Assembly: GCA_964016985.1 (NCBI GenBank)
Contig: OZ024821.1
Location: 122,820,035 to 122,884,034 of the forward strand
Source: Anodontia alba
Lineage: Eukaryota; Mollusca; Bivalvia; Lucinida; Lucinidae
Reading direction: 5' to 3'
DNA: 64,000 nt
This document shows, in pieces, positions 10,834 to 22,789 of this stretch. Numbering within the stretch: the stretch's first letter is position 1; each line of letters opens with the position of its first letter. The notes under the pieces were generated by a model, which saw nothing but the letters and a program-made list of their open reading frames with translations, did no database searches and was not told the DNA's origin. A program made the translations under genes and the position numbers.

Positions 10834-11225
10834 TTGTCTGTTGCTGATTAAGCCTGCCGAATAAGTTTTTCAAATATCTATTAGTCTGTCATTATGTGGA
10901 TGTTCAGTGGTACCTGGGAGTGTGCACATGAATCACAAATATATTTGTTCCGTAGCAACCAGTCAAACTGCAGTTTCATGTAATGGAGTTGCACTGGGTA
11001 ATTCTTCCAGCACTTTACAAGGGAGACAATTTTTGTTCCTCTTTACCTTCCTGTGTAACAATCCCTTCTGAAAAGGGGTCTACTCTTTCCTTTTAGGGGA
11101 CAAAGAAAGTTGCCTTCTCTGAAAGTGTAATAATTCGTCTTAAATCTTTCTGTGCCATTTTTTTTTTTTTTATTTTAACAAACTATTGTTTGGAAAGATG
11201 TTTATATGTAAAGTTGAAAAACTTA

Positions 11226-11300
11226 ATGTCAAACAGCATAGATCCAGATGAGACGGCTCATTGAGCCGTCTCATCTGGATCTATGTTGTTTGCAAAAACC
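11226..11300 (+). repeat. AACAGTG-type hairpin
   Basis: AAACAGCATAGATCCAGATG, then AGACGGCTCA, then the complement ending CTATGTTGTTTGC. Nearly perfect palindrome; paired changes relative to the other copies. Confidence 0.65.
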
Positions 11301-11439
11301 TATTATTATTGCCTGTGGCAGTGAAAGACTTAAATCTTATATGTAGTTATTTTCATTTTTCTTCTGTGCCAATGTTGCAATTAAAACAAAATTTCCACAA
11401 AGGAAACAAAAAAAGATTACTACAAGATTTACTTCAAAT

Positions 11440-11721
11440 TTACGAAAACACGCCTATTCAAATTATCAAATATATAGAAAATTTCACCTCCAAAAACTGA
11501 AAATTGTCTGATAAAAAACTTTAATATTTTCCATATTTCTGTTGAAAACATAGATTGTGGGTACTCATGAGAACTGCTTCACTCAGGCAGTTCTAATGAG
11601 TACCCACAATCTGTGGTTTTGAGCTAAAATAAGAAAAAATAATGTATACCCCTGTAAACCCCAGTTTTACTATATAAAAGTGGGGTTTAAGGGGGTCAAA
11701 ATTATATAGGTATGTGTGATG
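11440..11721 (+). mobile_element. MITE-A copy 5
   Basis: Left end reads TTACGAAAACACG; right end TGTGTGATG with a small loss of the TTTTC segment. Palindrome centre changed to CTTCACTCAGG. Confidence 0.85.
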
Positions 11722-11861
11722 AACTGCAACAATAATTTTGACAATCCGCATTTCCCCCTAAGGGGTACCACTCCAATTTTGTATGTAAGTAATTATGCAA
11801 AATTGCTAAAATTGAAAAGACCAATGTTGCTAGGTGTTTCTGTTCTAAATACATTTTTAAT

Positions 11862-12310
11862 AATTATGTTTCCAAAAATAAATGTCTGAAAATGCTATTT
11901 CCCTTTTTTACATCTTTTTTCAGTTCCCTGACCTCGTTTTATTTGGATTTTTCCTTACTGTCAACAATCTTTCAGTCATATATGTATCACAACAGCATCT
12001 GGACATGGCATAAAGCTCAATGCTCACTTCTAGAGTGCTGCTGCACTAAAATGCCCCAGATACATGACACTATTCCAATTAGTTATAATTATGTTTCCAA
12101 AAACAAATGTCTGAAAATGCTGTTGCCCTTTTTCACATCTTTTTTTCAGTTCCCTAGCCTCGTTTTATTTGGGTTTTACTTCACTTTCAACAATCTTTCA
12201 GTCATACATATATCACAGCATCTGGATATTGCATGGAGCTCAATGCTCACTTTGGAGTGTGGCATGCTGCACTGAAGTATCATGCCCCAGACACATGACA
12301 ATATTCTTGT
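11862..12310 (+). repeat. Tandem duplication, unit about 226 bp
   Basis: ATGTTTCCAAAAATAAATGT at 11865 and ATGTTTCCAAAAACAAATGT at 12091 open the units; both carry CTCAATGCTCACTT and end near ACATGACAATATTC. Confidence 0.8.
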
Positions 12311-12468
12311 TAGTCACTTTATACTGACAAAAACTGTATACCCCAGGGTATAATTATGGTATGAAAATAGTCTTTCTGTCATGTGAAGTACATGTACTTA
12401 AACTGTTCTATTCGCTATATCATCAGAATTGCTTTTTGCATAACACTTCTTGGTATTCATGTACTATT

Positions 12469-12749
12469 CATTACGAAAACACGCCTATTCATATATATTG
12501 AAAATTTTACAACCAAAAAAAGGAAAATTTTCAGATAAAAAATTCTGATATTTTTCATATTTCTGCTCAAAACATAGATTGTGGGTACTCGTTAGAACTG
12601 CCTCGACGAGGCGGTTCTAACGAGTACCCACAATCTGTGTTTTCGAGCAGAAATAAGAAAAATAATGTTTACCCCTGTAAACCCCAGTTTTCCTGTATAA
12701 AAGTGGGGTTTAAGGGGGGTCAAAATTATATTGGTATGTTTTTGTGATG
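12469..12749 (+). mobile_element. MITE-A copy 6, beside the exon 3 poly(A) site
   Basis: Intact TIRs and palindrome. Lies directly past the candidate poly(A) signal of the three-exon gene and in opposite orientation to it. Confidence 0.9.
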
Positions 12750-12784
12750 TTAAGTCTGTAAAAGAGAGGCATTTAAACTGTTTT

Positions 12785-12790
12785 TTTATT
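12785..12790 (-). promoter_or_regulatory. Candidate poly(A) signal of the three-exon gene
   Basis: AATAAA on the minus strand about 270 nt past the exon 3 stop. The MITE-A at 12469-12749 begins about 35 bp further on, so the transcript would end at or inside it. Confidence 0.35.
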
Positions 12791-13058
12791 CTTACTGACC
12801 CCACCCACAGAGAATCTGTCATGGAATGGTAGTCACTGGATTCATTCTCATGAAATTTAGATGGTTGTGTCTGTAAATGATTGTTACATTTGCCTCAGTG
12901 TAATTTTGATCACTGTTTGATTGATGCTACATGTCATTTAATAGTCTACATATGCAGTTTAAATAAGAACTGTTAACTACTTCTTTTTGTCAACAATAAT
13001 TTAGCATCAACAGTATTACCTATTACCTTTAAGTATTCAAGTGAGCTTACATTAGATT

Positions 13059-13699
13059 TTAACTAGCTGTCTCAGGAGCAATCTTTTTGCAAGGTTTGTA
13101 AGGTTTAGACTTAATTGCAAACATAGGACCATCCGCCTGATTACGAAGGTAATCACTGGGGTATATTTTTCCTTGTGTCCGACAACCACCAAATTTCAGA
13201 CCTTCAAGATATACACGCTTTTTATCTTCAGCAACATTCTTAAAGAACTCGGCTGTGAAGCCTCTTGTTTTCATTGTCTCTGTGATTCCTGTACAAAAAT
13301 ATTTGTAATTGATGGTCAGCCACAAAGCCAAAATAGTTCTATAGGGTATCATCTGCTGCTCTCCGAAATAATTCATCAAACTGAATTCTGAACTTTCAAG
13401 AAGTATGTCATGCTCAGCATCGTACATAAAGATTAACAAATGCAGATTAGAGATTCCCATTGTAGGTATCAGGTAATTCTCAAATTGGGGATTAAACTTT
13501 TTCTGAACAAGTGCAAACACAGTGGTCTCTGCTAACATCTGAGTATAGTTAATCTTCAAGCTATCTTCATCATTTATTTCAAAAGTAGGTCTGGCACTTT
13601 CTGTAGAATCTTCGTCTTTATCAGTGACAACTGTTAGAGCAACGTCTTGAGATTGTCCCAGTAAAATGTCCAACCTGCCATGCCAAACTTCTGCATTGC
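13059..13699 (-). CDS. Exon 3 (last exon) of the same gene
   Basis: Terminal coding exon. The acceptor is CTGTATTTGCAG ending at 13700; the first two bases GC complete a phase 1 codon. It adds 212 residues and ends in TAA at 13059-13061. The longest open frame here begins at a TTG and continues upstream to the acceptor, which argues for an exon and against a free-standing gene. Visible stretches are NAEVWHGRLDILLG, an acidic segment (TDKDEDS), ENYLIPTMGISNLHLL, HDILLESSEF and a basic tail (KSKPYKPCKK). No domain is assigned with confidence. I half recall similar WHGxxDxLL proteins from bivalves, but could not check. A poly(A) signal candidate (AATAAA on the minus strand) is at 12785-12790, just before a MITE-A. 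Confidence 0.55.
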
Positions 13700-13819
13700 C
13701 TGCAAATACAGTATATATGCATAATGAGCATGTTAAATAAGAACTATTGTGTGACAGCGTAGCTCGTCTGTATCAGGCAATGTCAATATTACTATAAGTA
13801 CTTGCATGCATAATTAGTC

Positions 13820-14170
13820 AACGTCACTGGACCATGAATATGTTACAGTGACCTTCATTTATTTTGGGGTCAGATCAAACTGACTCATAATCAAAGAGTT
13901 TGATGTTCATACATTACATTGTCTTAATGATATAAGGAATATTCACTGGACAATGGACTATATAGGTCAAAGCAACCTACAATTATTTTGAGGTCAAACA
14001 TTGGGTCATACTGACTCATAAAGTCTGATGATTATATAAAACATGGTCTTGAAGATATAAAGAATAACCATTGGACTATGAAATATAGGTCAGTGAGCCA
14101 AATTATTTTGGGGTCAAACATTTCGTCTTACTGACACATGATCCCAAAGTACATGTATGCTGTTCATACA
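13820..14170 (+). repeat. GGTCA-rich repeat field, about three units of ~120 bp
   Basis: Units contain TTCACTGGACAATGGACTAT, ATAGGTCA and TATTTTGGGGTCA. Related to 22790-23280. Confidence 0.7.
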
Positions 14171-14739
14171 AGATAGGAATGGGTCATTAAAAAAAAAATG
14201 AGTCAAAAGTGTGACATGGAGGATAAAAAATAAACCTCAATTATTGCAGTTGTTTTATATCAAGGGTTAATGTAGGGTTATCCTAGTTCCTGAAAATATT
14301 GAACTACTAATTGTCGAAGCCCATGCTTTCAAAAAATACAATTTTAAAATACAATTTTACTTGGTCTTTAACAGCATTCTTGAAGATCTATATGTAGTTT
14401 TCCACTTCCAACAATCTGGGAAAGAATCAGTCAGAAAAAGCAAGTTTTATGATTTTATTTTGATGGAATAAACACAAAAGTGAAATTTAGGCTTTTTTTT
14501 TTAATGTAATTTAGTGAACTGGGTCAAATTTTACACATTTTTATCCTTATCATGTGTATTTTTTTTGGTGTTGGTGCCTAAAAAGTTTTCATATTTTGTG
14601 TGACTTTATGAGATAATGTATTAATTTATCCTGATACAATAGTACATGTATATGTAATGAGTCACTCTTAGCCAATGCCTGAAATAATGATATGCTTAAG
14701 TACAATATAAGCAATGTAAGTTTGCTACAACACTCAAAA
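14171..14739. other. No gene seen
   Basis: AT-rich intron sequence with A and T runs. Confidence 0.45.
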
Positions 14740-16399
14740 CTAGAGGCCCATATTGCAAGTGGGCCAGAAATCGCTCACCTGGATTAGGCTGATCAAGATA
14801 TGTTACATTGTGCCATGGTAGCCATCTTGGTTATCAGATCAGATTGCCTTTATTTTTTTGATTTGGGTTTTAGGGCCCTTTCAAGAATGTTTCACTCATG
14901 AATATCGAGCTGATTGTTCATCAAAGATGGCGAAAACCAGAAAACTCAGGGAAAAACCACCTGACCATCTGTAACCAGAACATGGCTTTCTCACATTAGC
15001 AATTCTAAATCTGCATGATCCCTTTAAGTTTCTGAACAGCTCAATCCGACTTAGGACTCAGATGATGATGTTGATGCAAAGTGGAGGGTGTTGTGCACCA
15101 GGTAGTGCAAGAGGGACTTTCGCCCTGTCTTCTATTCTTGGATATCGGAAGGTAACGATTTTAGCAATTTCGAAACTCAATGTGGCCCCGATGCATTCTA
15201 TAAAGATTCAGCTCAATCCAATTTACAGTTTGGGCGAATTCATTTGAAAAATTTCAATATGGCCACCATGGACAGCCAAACTGGATATCCAAACACACCA
15301 ATTTTAGTAATTCGGAATTGCGATGTCGCTTTTAAAGGAAAAGGAAACATTTTGTCAAAAAAATTATCAATTCTGTTCTTCCTCAGTTTTACATCATATC
15401 ACTATACCAGCTGTGTAACAATGGCCCAGGAATCAATTTTCTCAATTTTTCAAATAATGAAACTTCTGATGAAAACCAAAATTGGTTTATACTATGTTGG
15501 ATATCAGAACGGAACAATTTTAGTAATTCTGAATCTCCATGTCACTCAAATGCCGGCAACAAAGTTTCACCTCAATCTGATCAACCGTTCAGGAGGAGAT
15601 GTTGTTTAAAGATTTTCAAGATGGCCACCATGGCAGCCATCTTGGATACCAGAACAGAACGATTTTAGCAATTCTGAATCTCCATGTCCCCTTGATGCCA
15701 CCCATCAAATTTCAGCTCACTACTTAAGGTTTAGGAGGAGCTGTCGTTTGAAGATTTTCAAGACGGCCACCATGGCTGCCATCTTGGATATCAGAGCTGA
15801 ACGTTTTAGCAATTCTGCATCTCCATGACCCATGATGCCTCCCAACAAATTTCAGCTCAAGGTTCAGGAGAAGATGTCGTTTAAAGATTTTCAAGAGGGC
15901 CGCCATAGCTGCCATCTTGGATATCGGAACGGAACAATTTTAGCAGTTCTGAATCCCCATGTCACTGTGATGCCTCCTATCAAGTTTGGCTTAATCCGAC
16001 TTACAGTAGGAGATCCATGGCGGCCGTCTTGGATATCGGAACGGAACGATTTTAGCAATTCTGAATCTCTGTGTCACTGTGATACCTCCCATCAAGTTTC
16101 AGCTCAATCCGACTTGCGGTTTGGGAGGAGAAGTCGTTTAAAGAATTTCAAGATGGCCGCACCTTGGATATCAGAACGGAACGATTTTAGGAATTCTGAA
16201 TCTCCATGTTGCCACAATGCCTCCCACTAAGTTTCAGCTCAATCCAACTTATGGTTCTGGAGGAGATGTTGAAAAAGTGAAAGGCTAACGATGGAACAAC
16301 ACGAGCAGGGGTGTTAGAACATCGAATTAATGTCAATACTTCATGACGTTTATACAACGTCACATTAACATGACGTTTATACAGCTCCAGGTGAGCTAA
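14740..16399 (+). mobile_element. YY1-core tandem-repeat element I
   Basis: Starts TAGAGGCCCATATTGCAAGT with ATCGCTCACCTGG and ends CAGGTGAGCTAA. Inside are about six units of ~140 bp with AAGATGGCCACCATGGC, CCATCTTGGATATCAG and GAACGATTTTAGCAATTCTG. The outer CTCACCTG and CAGGTGAG are inverted. Confidence 0.65.
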
Positions 16400-16948
16400 T
16401 GACCCAAATGTAACTCACAGCTTAAAAGGTAAAATACAGATTTAATGAAAGAAAGTTTTATATTGCATCAGTTAAGGTCTGATTTAAAACATTCTGCTGA
16501 AAATTAGGTAAAATAGTTTTTAAGATTTGAACTTTAAGCAAAATAATGACCAATTTCTTCATTGTCATAGAAGCTTCCTATATGTATTATTTAGTATCTT
16601 AATGCTAATTTCTTTTTTATGTCATGTTAAAGTGTTTTTTATTTGTTTTTTTTTTTTTTTTTTTGTTTTTTGTTTTTTTGTTTGTTTGTTTTGCATATTT
16701 ATGCCCACTGGTCAACAGATGTGATTTTTTACAAAACTGACAATGCTGAGAAACACAGTAGGTTTTTTTTTTTAAAGGAGTATTCATGATGTCCTGAGTA
16801 ATGCTAATTTAGATTTTGACACTGCCATGTTTTGAAGCTAATTGAACAGTGAATTTGAATACTTACTAAGTCATAAGATTTACAGAGAAGAAATGTACTT
16901 TTTAAAGTAATTTGATAGTGTTTTGTTCATGGAAATAAGATTACATAA
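16400..16948. other. No gene seen; T-rich
   Basis: AT-rich with a T/TTTG-rich tract at 16628-16692. Confidence 0.45.
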
Positions 16949-18742
16949 ACAAGAGGGCCAAGATGGCCCTGTATAGCTCACCTGATTACCAGACAAGTTT
17001 CAAAACAGTTGGCCTTTCGGTTCAAGAGAAGAAACTCAATACAGATTTTCAAGATGGTGGCCAACTTGGATTTCTAATCGAAACAATTTTAGCTACTTTT
17101 TTATCTACAAGTCACTGCGATACTTCCAATGAAGTTTCGTGTCAATTGGTGTTTTTGTTCAGAAGAAAAAGTTCAAAATAGATTTTCAACATGGCTGTTA
17201 GGGTGACCATCTTGGATTTCCTATCAGAATGATTTTAGCTATTTTTGATCTATAAGTCACCCTGATACACAAGTTTCCAGTCAACTGGCCTTTCTGTTCA
17301 GGAGACAAAGTTCAAAATAGATTTTCAAGATGGTGACTGGCGGCCATATTGCATTTCTGATCAGAACAATTTTAGCTATTTTTGATGTACAAGTCATCCA
17401 GATACTTCCTACCAAGTTTCAAGTCAATTGGCCTTTCGGTTCAGGAGAAGAAGGGCTATACAGATTTCCAAGATGGCGGCCATGACAGACATCTCGGATT
17501 TCTGATCAGAAAGATTTTAGCTATTTTTGACATATAAGTCAACCTGATGCTTCCTACCAAGTTTCAAGTCAATTGTTTTTTTCAGTTAAGGTGAAGAAGT
17601 GAAAAATAGATTTTCAAGATGGCCGCAAAGGCAGCCATCTTGGATTTCCGATCGGGACAATTTTAGCTATTTTTGATCTACAAAGCATCACAATGCTTCT
17701 TACCAAGTTTCGAGTCAATTGGCCTTAAAGTCAGTTCAGAAGAAGCAAAAAATAGATTTTCAAGATGGCCGCCATGGCGGCCAGCTTGGATTTCCAATAG
17801 GGACGATTTTATTTATTTTTGATCTATATGTCACCCTAATGCTTCCTACCATCCGCTTGGCATGATTTTAGCTTTTTTTGATCTACAAGTCATCCCGACA
17901 CTTCCTACCTAGTCAATAAGCCTTTTGGTTCCGGAAAAGAGGCGTAAAATAGATTTTCAAGATGGCTGCCATGGTGGACATCTTGGATTTCCGATCGGAA
18001 CAATTTTAGCTTTTTTTGATCTATAAGTCACTCAAAGGCTTCTTAGCAAGTTTGGAGTCAATTGGCTTTTGGGTTTAGGAGGAGAAGCGAAAAATAGATT
18101 TTCAAGATGGCTGCCATGGTGGCAATCCTGGAATTCCGATCGACACCATTTTAACTATTTTTGATCTAGAAGTCACCCCGATGCTTCTTAGCAAGTTTGG
18201 AGTCAATTGGCCTTTCGGTTCAGAAGAAGAAGCATAAAATAGATTTTCAAGACAGCTGCCATAGTGGCCACCTTGGATTTCCGATTGGAATGATTTTAAC
18301 TATGTTTGATCTATAAGTCACCTAGATGCTTCCTAGCAAGTTTGGAGTCAATTGGCCTTTCGGTTCAGGAAAAGAAGCGAAAAATAGATTTTCAAGATGG
18401 CGGCCATCTTGGATTTCTGATCGGAAGGATGTTAGTTATTTTTGATCTACAAGTCACCCCGATGCTTCCTAGCAAGTTTGGAGTCAATTGGCCTTTCGGT
18501 TCAGGAGATGCGAAAAATTGATTTTCAAGATGGTGGCCATCTTGTATTTCTGATCGGAACGATTTTAGCTATTTTTGATCTACAAGTCACCCCAATGCTT
18601 CCTACCAAGTCAACTGGTCCAAGGGTGTAGGAGGAGTAGGCTTTTAAAGCAATTGTACGACTGACGATGCATGATGGATGACGGACATTGACAGACCACA
18701 ATAGCTCACCATGAGCACTTCGTGCTCAGATAGGTGAGCTAA
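16949..18742 (+). mobile_element. YY1-core tandem-repeat element II
   Basis: Starts CAAGAGGGCCAAGATGGCCC followed by TAGCTCACCTGA. About eleven units of ~144 bp contain CAAGATGGCGGCCATCTTGG, GATTTTAGCTATTTTTGATC and TCAATTGGCCTTTCGG. It ends with hairpin TGAGCACTTCGTGCTCA (18712-18728) and then AGGTGAGCTAA. A hairpin just before a CTAA end recalls Helitron 3' ends, but TAGCTCACCT/AGGTGAGCTA are inverted, which Helitrons do not need. Class unresolved. Confidence 0.65.
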
Positions 18743-19177
18743 CAAGGCGAAAAGTGTTATACTTGGGACATGACACTTGCACAGTAAATTTTCTCACAAG
18801 TGTTTGACATATGTACAGCTTTTGGTTTATCTTACATGTATATAGAGGCTTGGAAATAAAAGATTAAAACCTTTTAATCTTTGAGTAAATCATTGATTAA
18901 GCTAAATAAAACAATAGTACATCTGAAACAAAAGAAAACTAACAATAAAGGCAAAAGGTGCAAAATATGAACTTTGTTAGTTACCCAAATATGAACTGTT
19001 ACCAAAAAACTGATGGCAAGCATGTATTTTTTCTTTGCATATAACAAAGAGTTCAGTAAGAACTTCCTATTTAATTTTTTTTTATGCCTCTACATTGTTA
19101 AGGTGTCAAATGTCTTAAAAGTGTTACATTCAGGACATCACTTATCATGCTGTAAAATAATTGTTATGCTTTGTATA
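18743..19177. other. No gene seen
   Basis: AT-rich, no recognisable features. Confidence 0.45.
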
Positions 19178-19391
19178 TTAACCCTTGTCATGCTGAATAA
19201 ATTAAGATGCCATGCCCACTTCTAATTTTCAGCCAATCAGATTGCTTGATCCCATTTGGTGCTATAAATTCACATACTGAATGACAAACAGTGCAGATCC
19301 AGAGCAGTTGGCTTCTTCAGAAGCCAACTGATCTGGATCTACACTGTTTGCAAAGGCAGTGTATATCCAGGTTCAGCAGGACAAGGGTTAA
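19178..19391 (+). mobile_element. piggyBac-like MITE with a SINE at its 3' edge
   Basis: TTAACCCTTGTCATGCTGAA to CAGCAGGACAAGGGTTAA. The SINE at 19393 duplicated this right end. Confidence 0.85.
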
Positions 19392-19392
19392 G

Positions 19393-19624
19393 TTTGTGTT
19401 GAGGTTTTACGGCCCAGTCAACCCAATGGGGTCATGTCGAGCGCGGTCAGTTTACCTAACCACACGTTTACTGGACAGGCTTAGTCCTCTAAGCGGTTAA
19501 CCAGTATTGTGCACATTCTTTCGCCAGAAACTGACAACTGCCCTTCTTGAATCAGCGGAAGGGAGAGAATGACCGTAGAAAATATTTCATGATCAATCTC
19601 CACGAAAGAATGTTGCCGACCTCG
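19393..19624 (-). mobile_element. SINE, 5' truncated, inserted at the end of a piggyBac-like element
   Basis: Same body as 5989-6297 reversed, but only the last bases of the tRNA head remain (CGAGGTCGGCAAC on the minus strand). Flanked by 14-bp GGACAAGGGTTAAG (19379-19392 and 19625-19638). The duplication overlaps the TTAA end of the element it entered, so the SINE is the younger of the two. Confidence 0.85.
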
Positions 19625-19708
19625 GGACAAGGGTTAAGATCCAAACTTATATCTATGAGCTTAGGCTACCTAGTTTTATTGAATCGTGGAATAAAATACA
19701 TGATATAA

Positions 19709-19920
19709 CAGTGCTTGCATTAAGAGAAGTCTGGGAGTCAGAGACTCCCAAAAATTGCCCTGGGACTTCCAAAAAATCAATGTCAAGAAGTCTAGGACTC
19801 CCTCCCAATTTTTAAATATATCCCACCATTTATTAAAAGAATTTAATGTATTTATATGTTATTTAGCTTAAGGTTGGCAGTTTTACTCCATAAATAAGAG
19901 TTTAATATTCAGTTTAAATA
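19709..19920 (+). mobile_element. MITE-D copy, 3' truncated
   Basis: Starts CAGTGCTTGCATTAAGAG and follows the family to about TAAGAGTTTAATATTCAG; the other terminus is absent. Confidence 0.65.
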
Positions 19921-20537
19921 TTTATAACATGGTTGAGGGGAAAATGAGTTCACTTAAACACAAAATGTTACACTTGGGACATTTTTGGGTAATACCACAC
20001 ACATGTATTATGCTAGCACAATAGAATACACAGACATACAATAATAAGTATATGTTTCTTCTAAAGATTCAATATCACCCTTGTTAATTATAGTTAGCCT
20101 GGCTAATAGTTATCTACTGGAAGCAAATTATAACAAGCTTCTTTCAGAATTTGTTTTTTTGGGTCGGGAAATTTTCCACTAGTACTTCCTTCTGACAGGA
20201 AGTTTAAGTGTCAAAATTACTGTAAAAACATTATCAATTTCCAGAAACTTAGAGTCTGATAGTTGACGGTAACACTGAAATAATATAAGCTTATCTCTAC
20301 AGGTGTGTGTATTCTGTATGATAGCCAAAAGAAAATTAATGTTTACTTTAAATGTCACACTTTTTTTGTTACAATTGGGACACTTTTGGCTACATATTGC
20401 TTTATCATTTTTTTACTGTTGAAGCTGCACTTATGAAATTTTGCAGAAACTTTTACATTTTCATAACACATATTCTGGCATAAACTAATCACCAGAAGTT
20501 CTTTTCAGTTTTAGTGCGGGTCAGTTTGAAAAAAAAA
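19921..20537. other. No gene seen
   Basis: AT-rich, no recognisable features. Confidence 0.45.
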
Positions 20538-22770
20538 CAAGAGGTCCATTGGCCACGATTCGCTCACCTGAGTAAAACAGCCATTGCAGATGCCATACAA
20601 ACTTTCTTCCGGTACTGCCACATTTGCAAATTTGACCTTGCCATAGAAAGGTCAAAAGTCATCCTAGGTTCATCATTTGATTAAACTTGGTAGACCTTAA
20701 GTCCTGGATGCTATATACCAAGATTCAGCCTTGAAGCTTTCTTGGTTCTGGAGAAGAAGATTTTTAGCTGTTTTTTACCATATATGGGCATGGTGGCCAT
20801 CTTGTTTAATGATGCAGAACTGTTTGAACAAATTAATAATATGCCTTCAACAGAAGGCCCAAAGTGTAATCTGGCGAAAATTGGTCAAGCTGTTTAAGAA
20901 AAGAAGACGTTTAAATATTACGAGATTTTATATGTGTATCTAGCCCAGGGGCAAGGGCAGATAACCTAGGAGGACAAAATTTTAATTGTAACCAAATTGT
21001 ACTTTGATCATACATTGTATGTTTCAGCCAGTGGTCTTTTAATACATTTTCAGAAAATGATTTTACATTTTCTCCGTACAAGAGTATGGGGATGCAAATT
21101 TGATCTTGCCATAGAAAGGTCAAAGGACAATCTTGAATCAGCTTGCTAGACCTTAAGTCCCCAATGCTGTATACCAAGATTCAGCCTTGAAGCTTTCTTG
21201 GTTCTGGAGAAGAAAATTTTTAAGTTTTTTTTTTTTACCATATATGGGCATAGCGGACATCTTGTTTAATCATAGAGAACTGTTTGAACAAATTGATAAT
21301 TGATCGACAGAAAGCCCAATGTGAAATCTGGTGAGAATTGGTCAAGCTGTTTCAGAGATGAGACGTTTAAATATTTAGATATTTTATAAATTTATATAGC
21401 CATGGGGCAAATGCAGATAACCCCCCGAGGACAAAATTTTTGTTATAACTAAAAGTGTTTGCTACTTTGATCATACATTGTAAAGTTCAGCCATTAGTCT
21501 TTAATACATTTCGAGAAACTGAATTTCCAATATTTTCCCCATACAAATGCATAGGGAAGCAAATACCTTGCTGTAAAAAGGTCAAATATCATCATAGGGT
21601 CATCATTTGAACAAACTTGGATGACTTTGAGTCCCCAATGCTCTGTAACAAGATTGAGCTTTGAAGCTTACTTGGTTCTGGAAAAGAAGATTTTTAGCTG
21701 TTTTTTACCATATATGGACATGGTGGCCAGCTTGTTTAATGATGCAGAACCATTTGGACAAACTGATAATACACCTTGAACAGAAGGCCCAATATAAAAT
21801 CTGGTGAAAATTGGTCACAATGTTTCAGAGAGGAAGACGTTTAAAGATTACAAGATTTTATACTTGTATTATAGCCCAAGGGCAAGGGCAGTTAGCTCTG
21901 GAGGACAAAATTTTGATTGTAACTGAAAGGGTTTGCTACTTTGATCATACCGTATTCGACCTAATTACCGCACATGCTCCTATAAGCGCACAGTAAAGCG
22001 ATTAAGCAGCCCTTAGATTACAGTCAGTATACTTTATCTACTTCTTTATAAAAACATACGTTGTGGGAACTCATTTGAATTGCCTTGACAAGTCGAGGCA
22101 ATTTAAACGAGTACCCACAACATATGTTTTTATAAAGAAAATCAGAAAATAATGTTACAGAAGCATCATTTAATATGCTCCTCATTAAGTCCTCTGCTGA
22201 TCTTTCTTTAAAGAGTGCCCTTATTAAGTTGATATTTTACTACAAGTTTGTTCAGTAATTTTGAAAAATCTAAGTGCACAGTGTGGTAATTAGGTCGAAT
22301 ACGGTATATTGTAAGTTTCAGCCCTTGGTCATTAATATATTATGAGAAATTGAAATTTCAATATTTTCCCCATACAAATGCAAAGGGACACAAATTTGAC
22401 CTTGCCGTAAAAAGGTCAAATGTCAACCTACCGTAGAGTCATCATTTGAAGAAATTTGGTACACCTTGAGTTCTCAATGCTATATACCAAGATTCAGTCT
22501 CGAAGCTTTTTTGAATCTGAATCTGAAGATTTTAAGTGTTTTTACCATATATGGGCATGGTGGCCATCTTGATTAACGGACAGAGACCATTTGTACAAAT
22601 TTTCAAATCCCCACGCCCCGCCCCCACCCCCCTCACCCATTATCAGAAGGCTACAGGAGGAATTTGAAGAAAATTGGCCCAGGGATTTCAAAGAAGTTGT
22701 TCAAAGGCATGGACAGATGGATGACGGTTGAGTAATCACAATAGCTCATCCTGTGTCTTCGGCTCAGTTT
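20538..22770 (+). mobile_element. YY1-core tandem-repeat element III, interrupted by MITE-B
   Basis: Starts CAAGAGGTCCATTGGCCACG with TCGCTCACCTGAG. Four units of ~470-500 bp carry CAAGATTCAGCCTTGAAGC, TTACCATATATGGGCATG, GTGGCCATCTTG and TGATCATACATTGTA. Ends near CAATAGCTCATCC and TCTTCGGCTCAG. MITE-B occupies 21949-22306. Confidence 0.65.
21949..22306 (+). mobile_element. MITE-B, TA-flanked, with a related hairpin
   Basis: About 355 bp, termini ACCGTATTCGACCTAATTAC and the inverted GGTAATTAGGTCGAATACGG. Central hairpin 22063-22140 with TTGTGGGAACTCATTTGAA on one arm and CGAGTACCCACAACATATG on the other. It interrupts a tandem repeat whose uninterrupted paralogues read GATCATACATTG, which locates the site and suggests a TA duplication, as for Tc1/mariner-like elements. 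Confidence 0.85.
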
Positions 22771-22789
22771 TTTTTTTTAAATGGCCCAA

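Noticed and set aside
13059..13699. PD-(D/E)XK nuclease domain in exon 3 (WHGRLDILLG followed by TVVTDKDE)
   Set aside because: No (D/E)-x-K follows the Asp at the right place; resemblance is from vague memory only.
13820..14170. Nuclear-receptor AGGTCA half-sites
   Set aside because: They repeat only because the ~120-bp unit repeats; a 6-bp motif is too short to claim function.
14740..18630. Several 60-130-codon frames in the YY1-core arrays
   Set aside because: The same peptide phrases recur once per repeat unit with changing frame; non-coding tandem repeats explain them.
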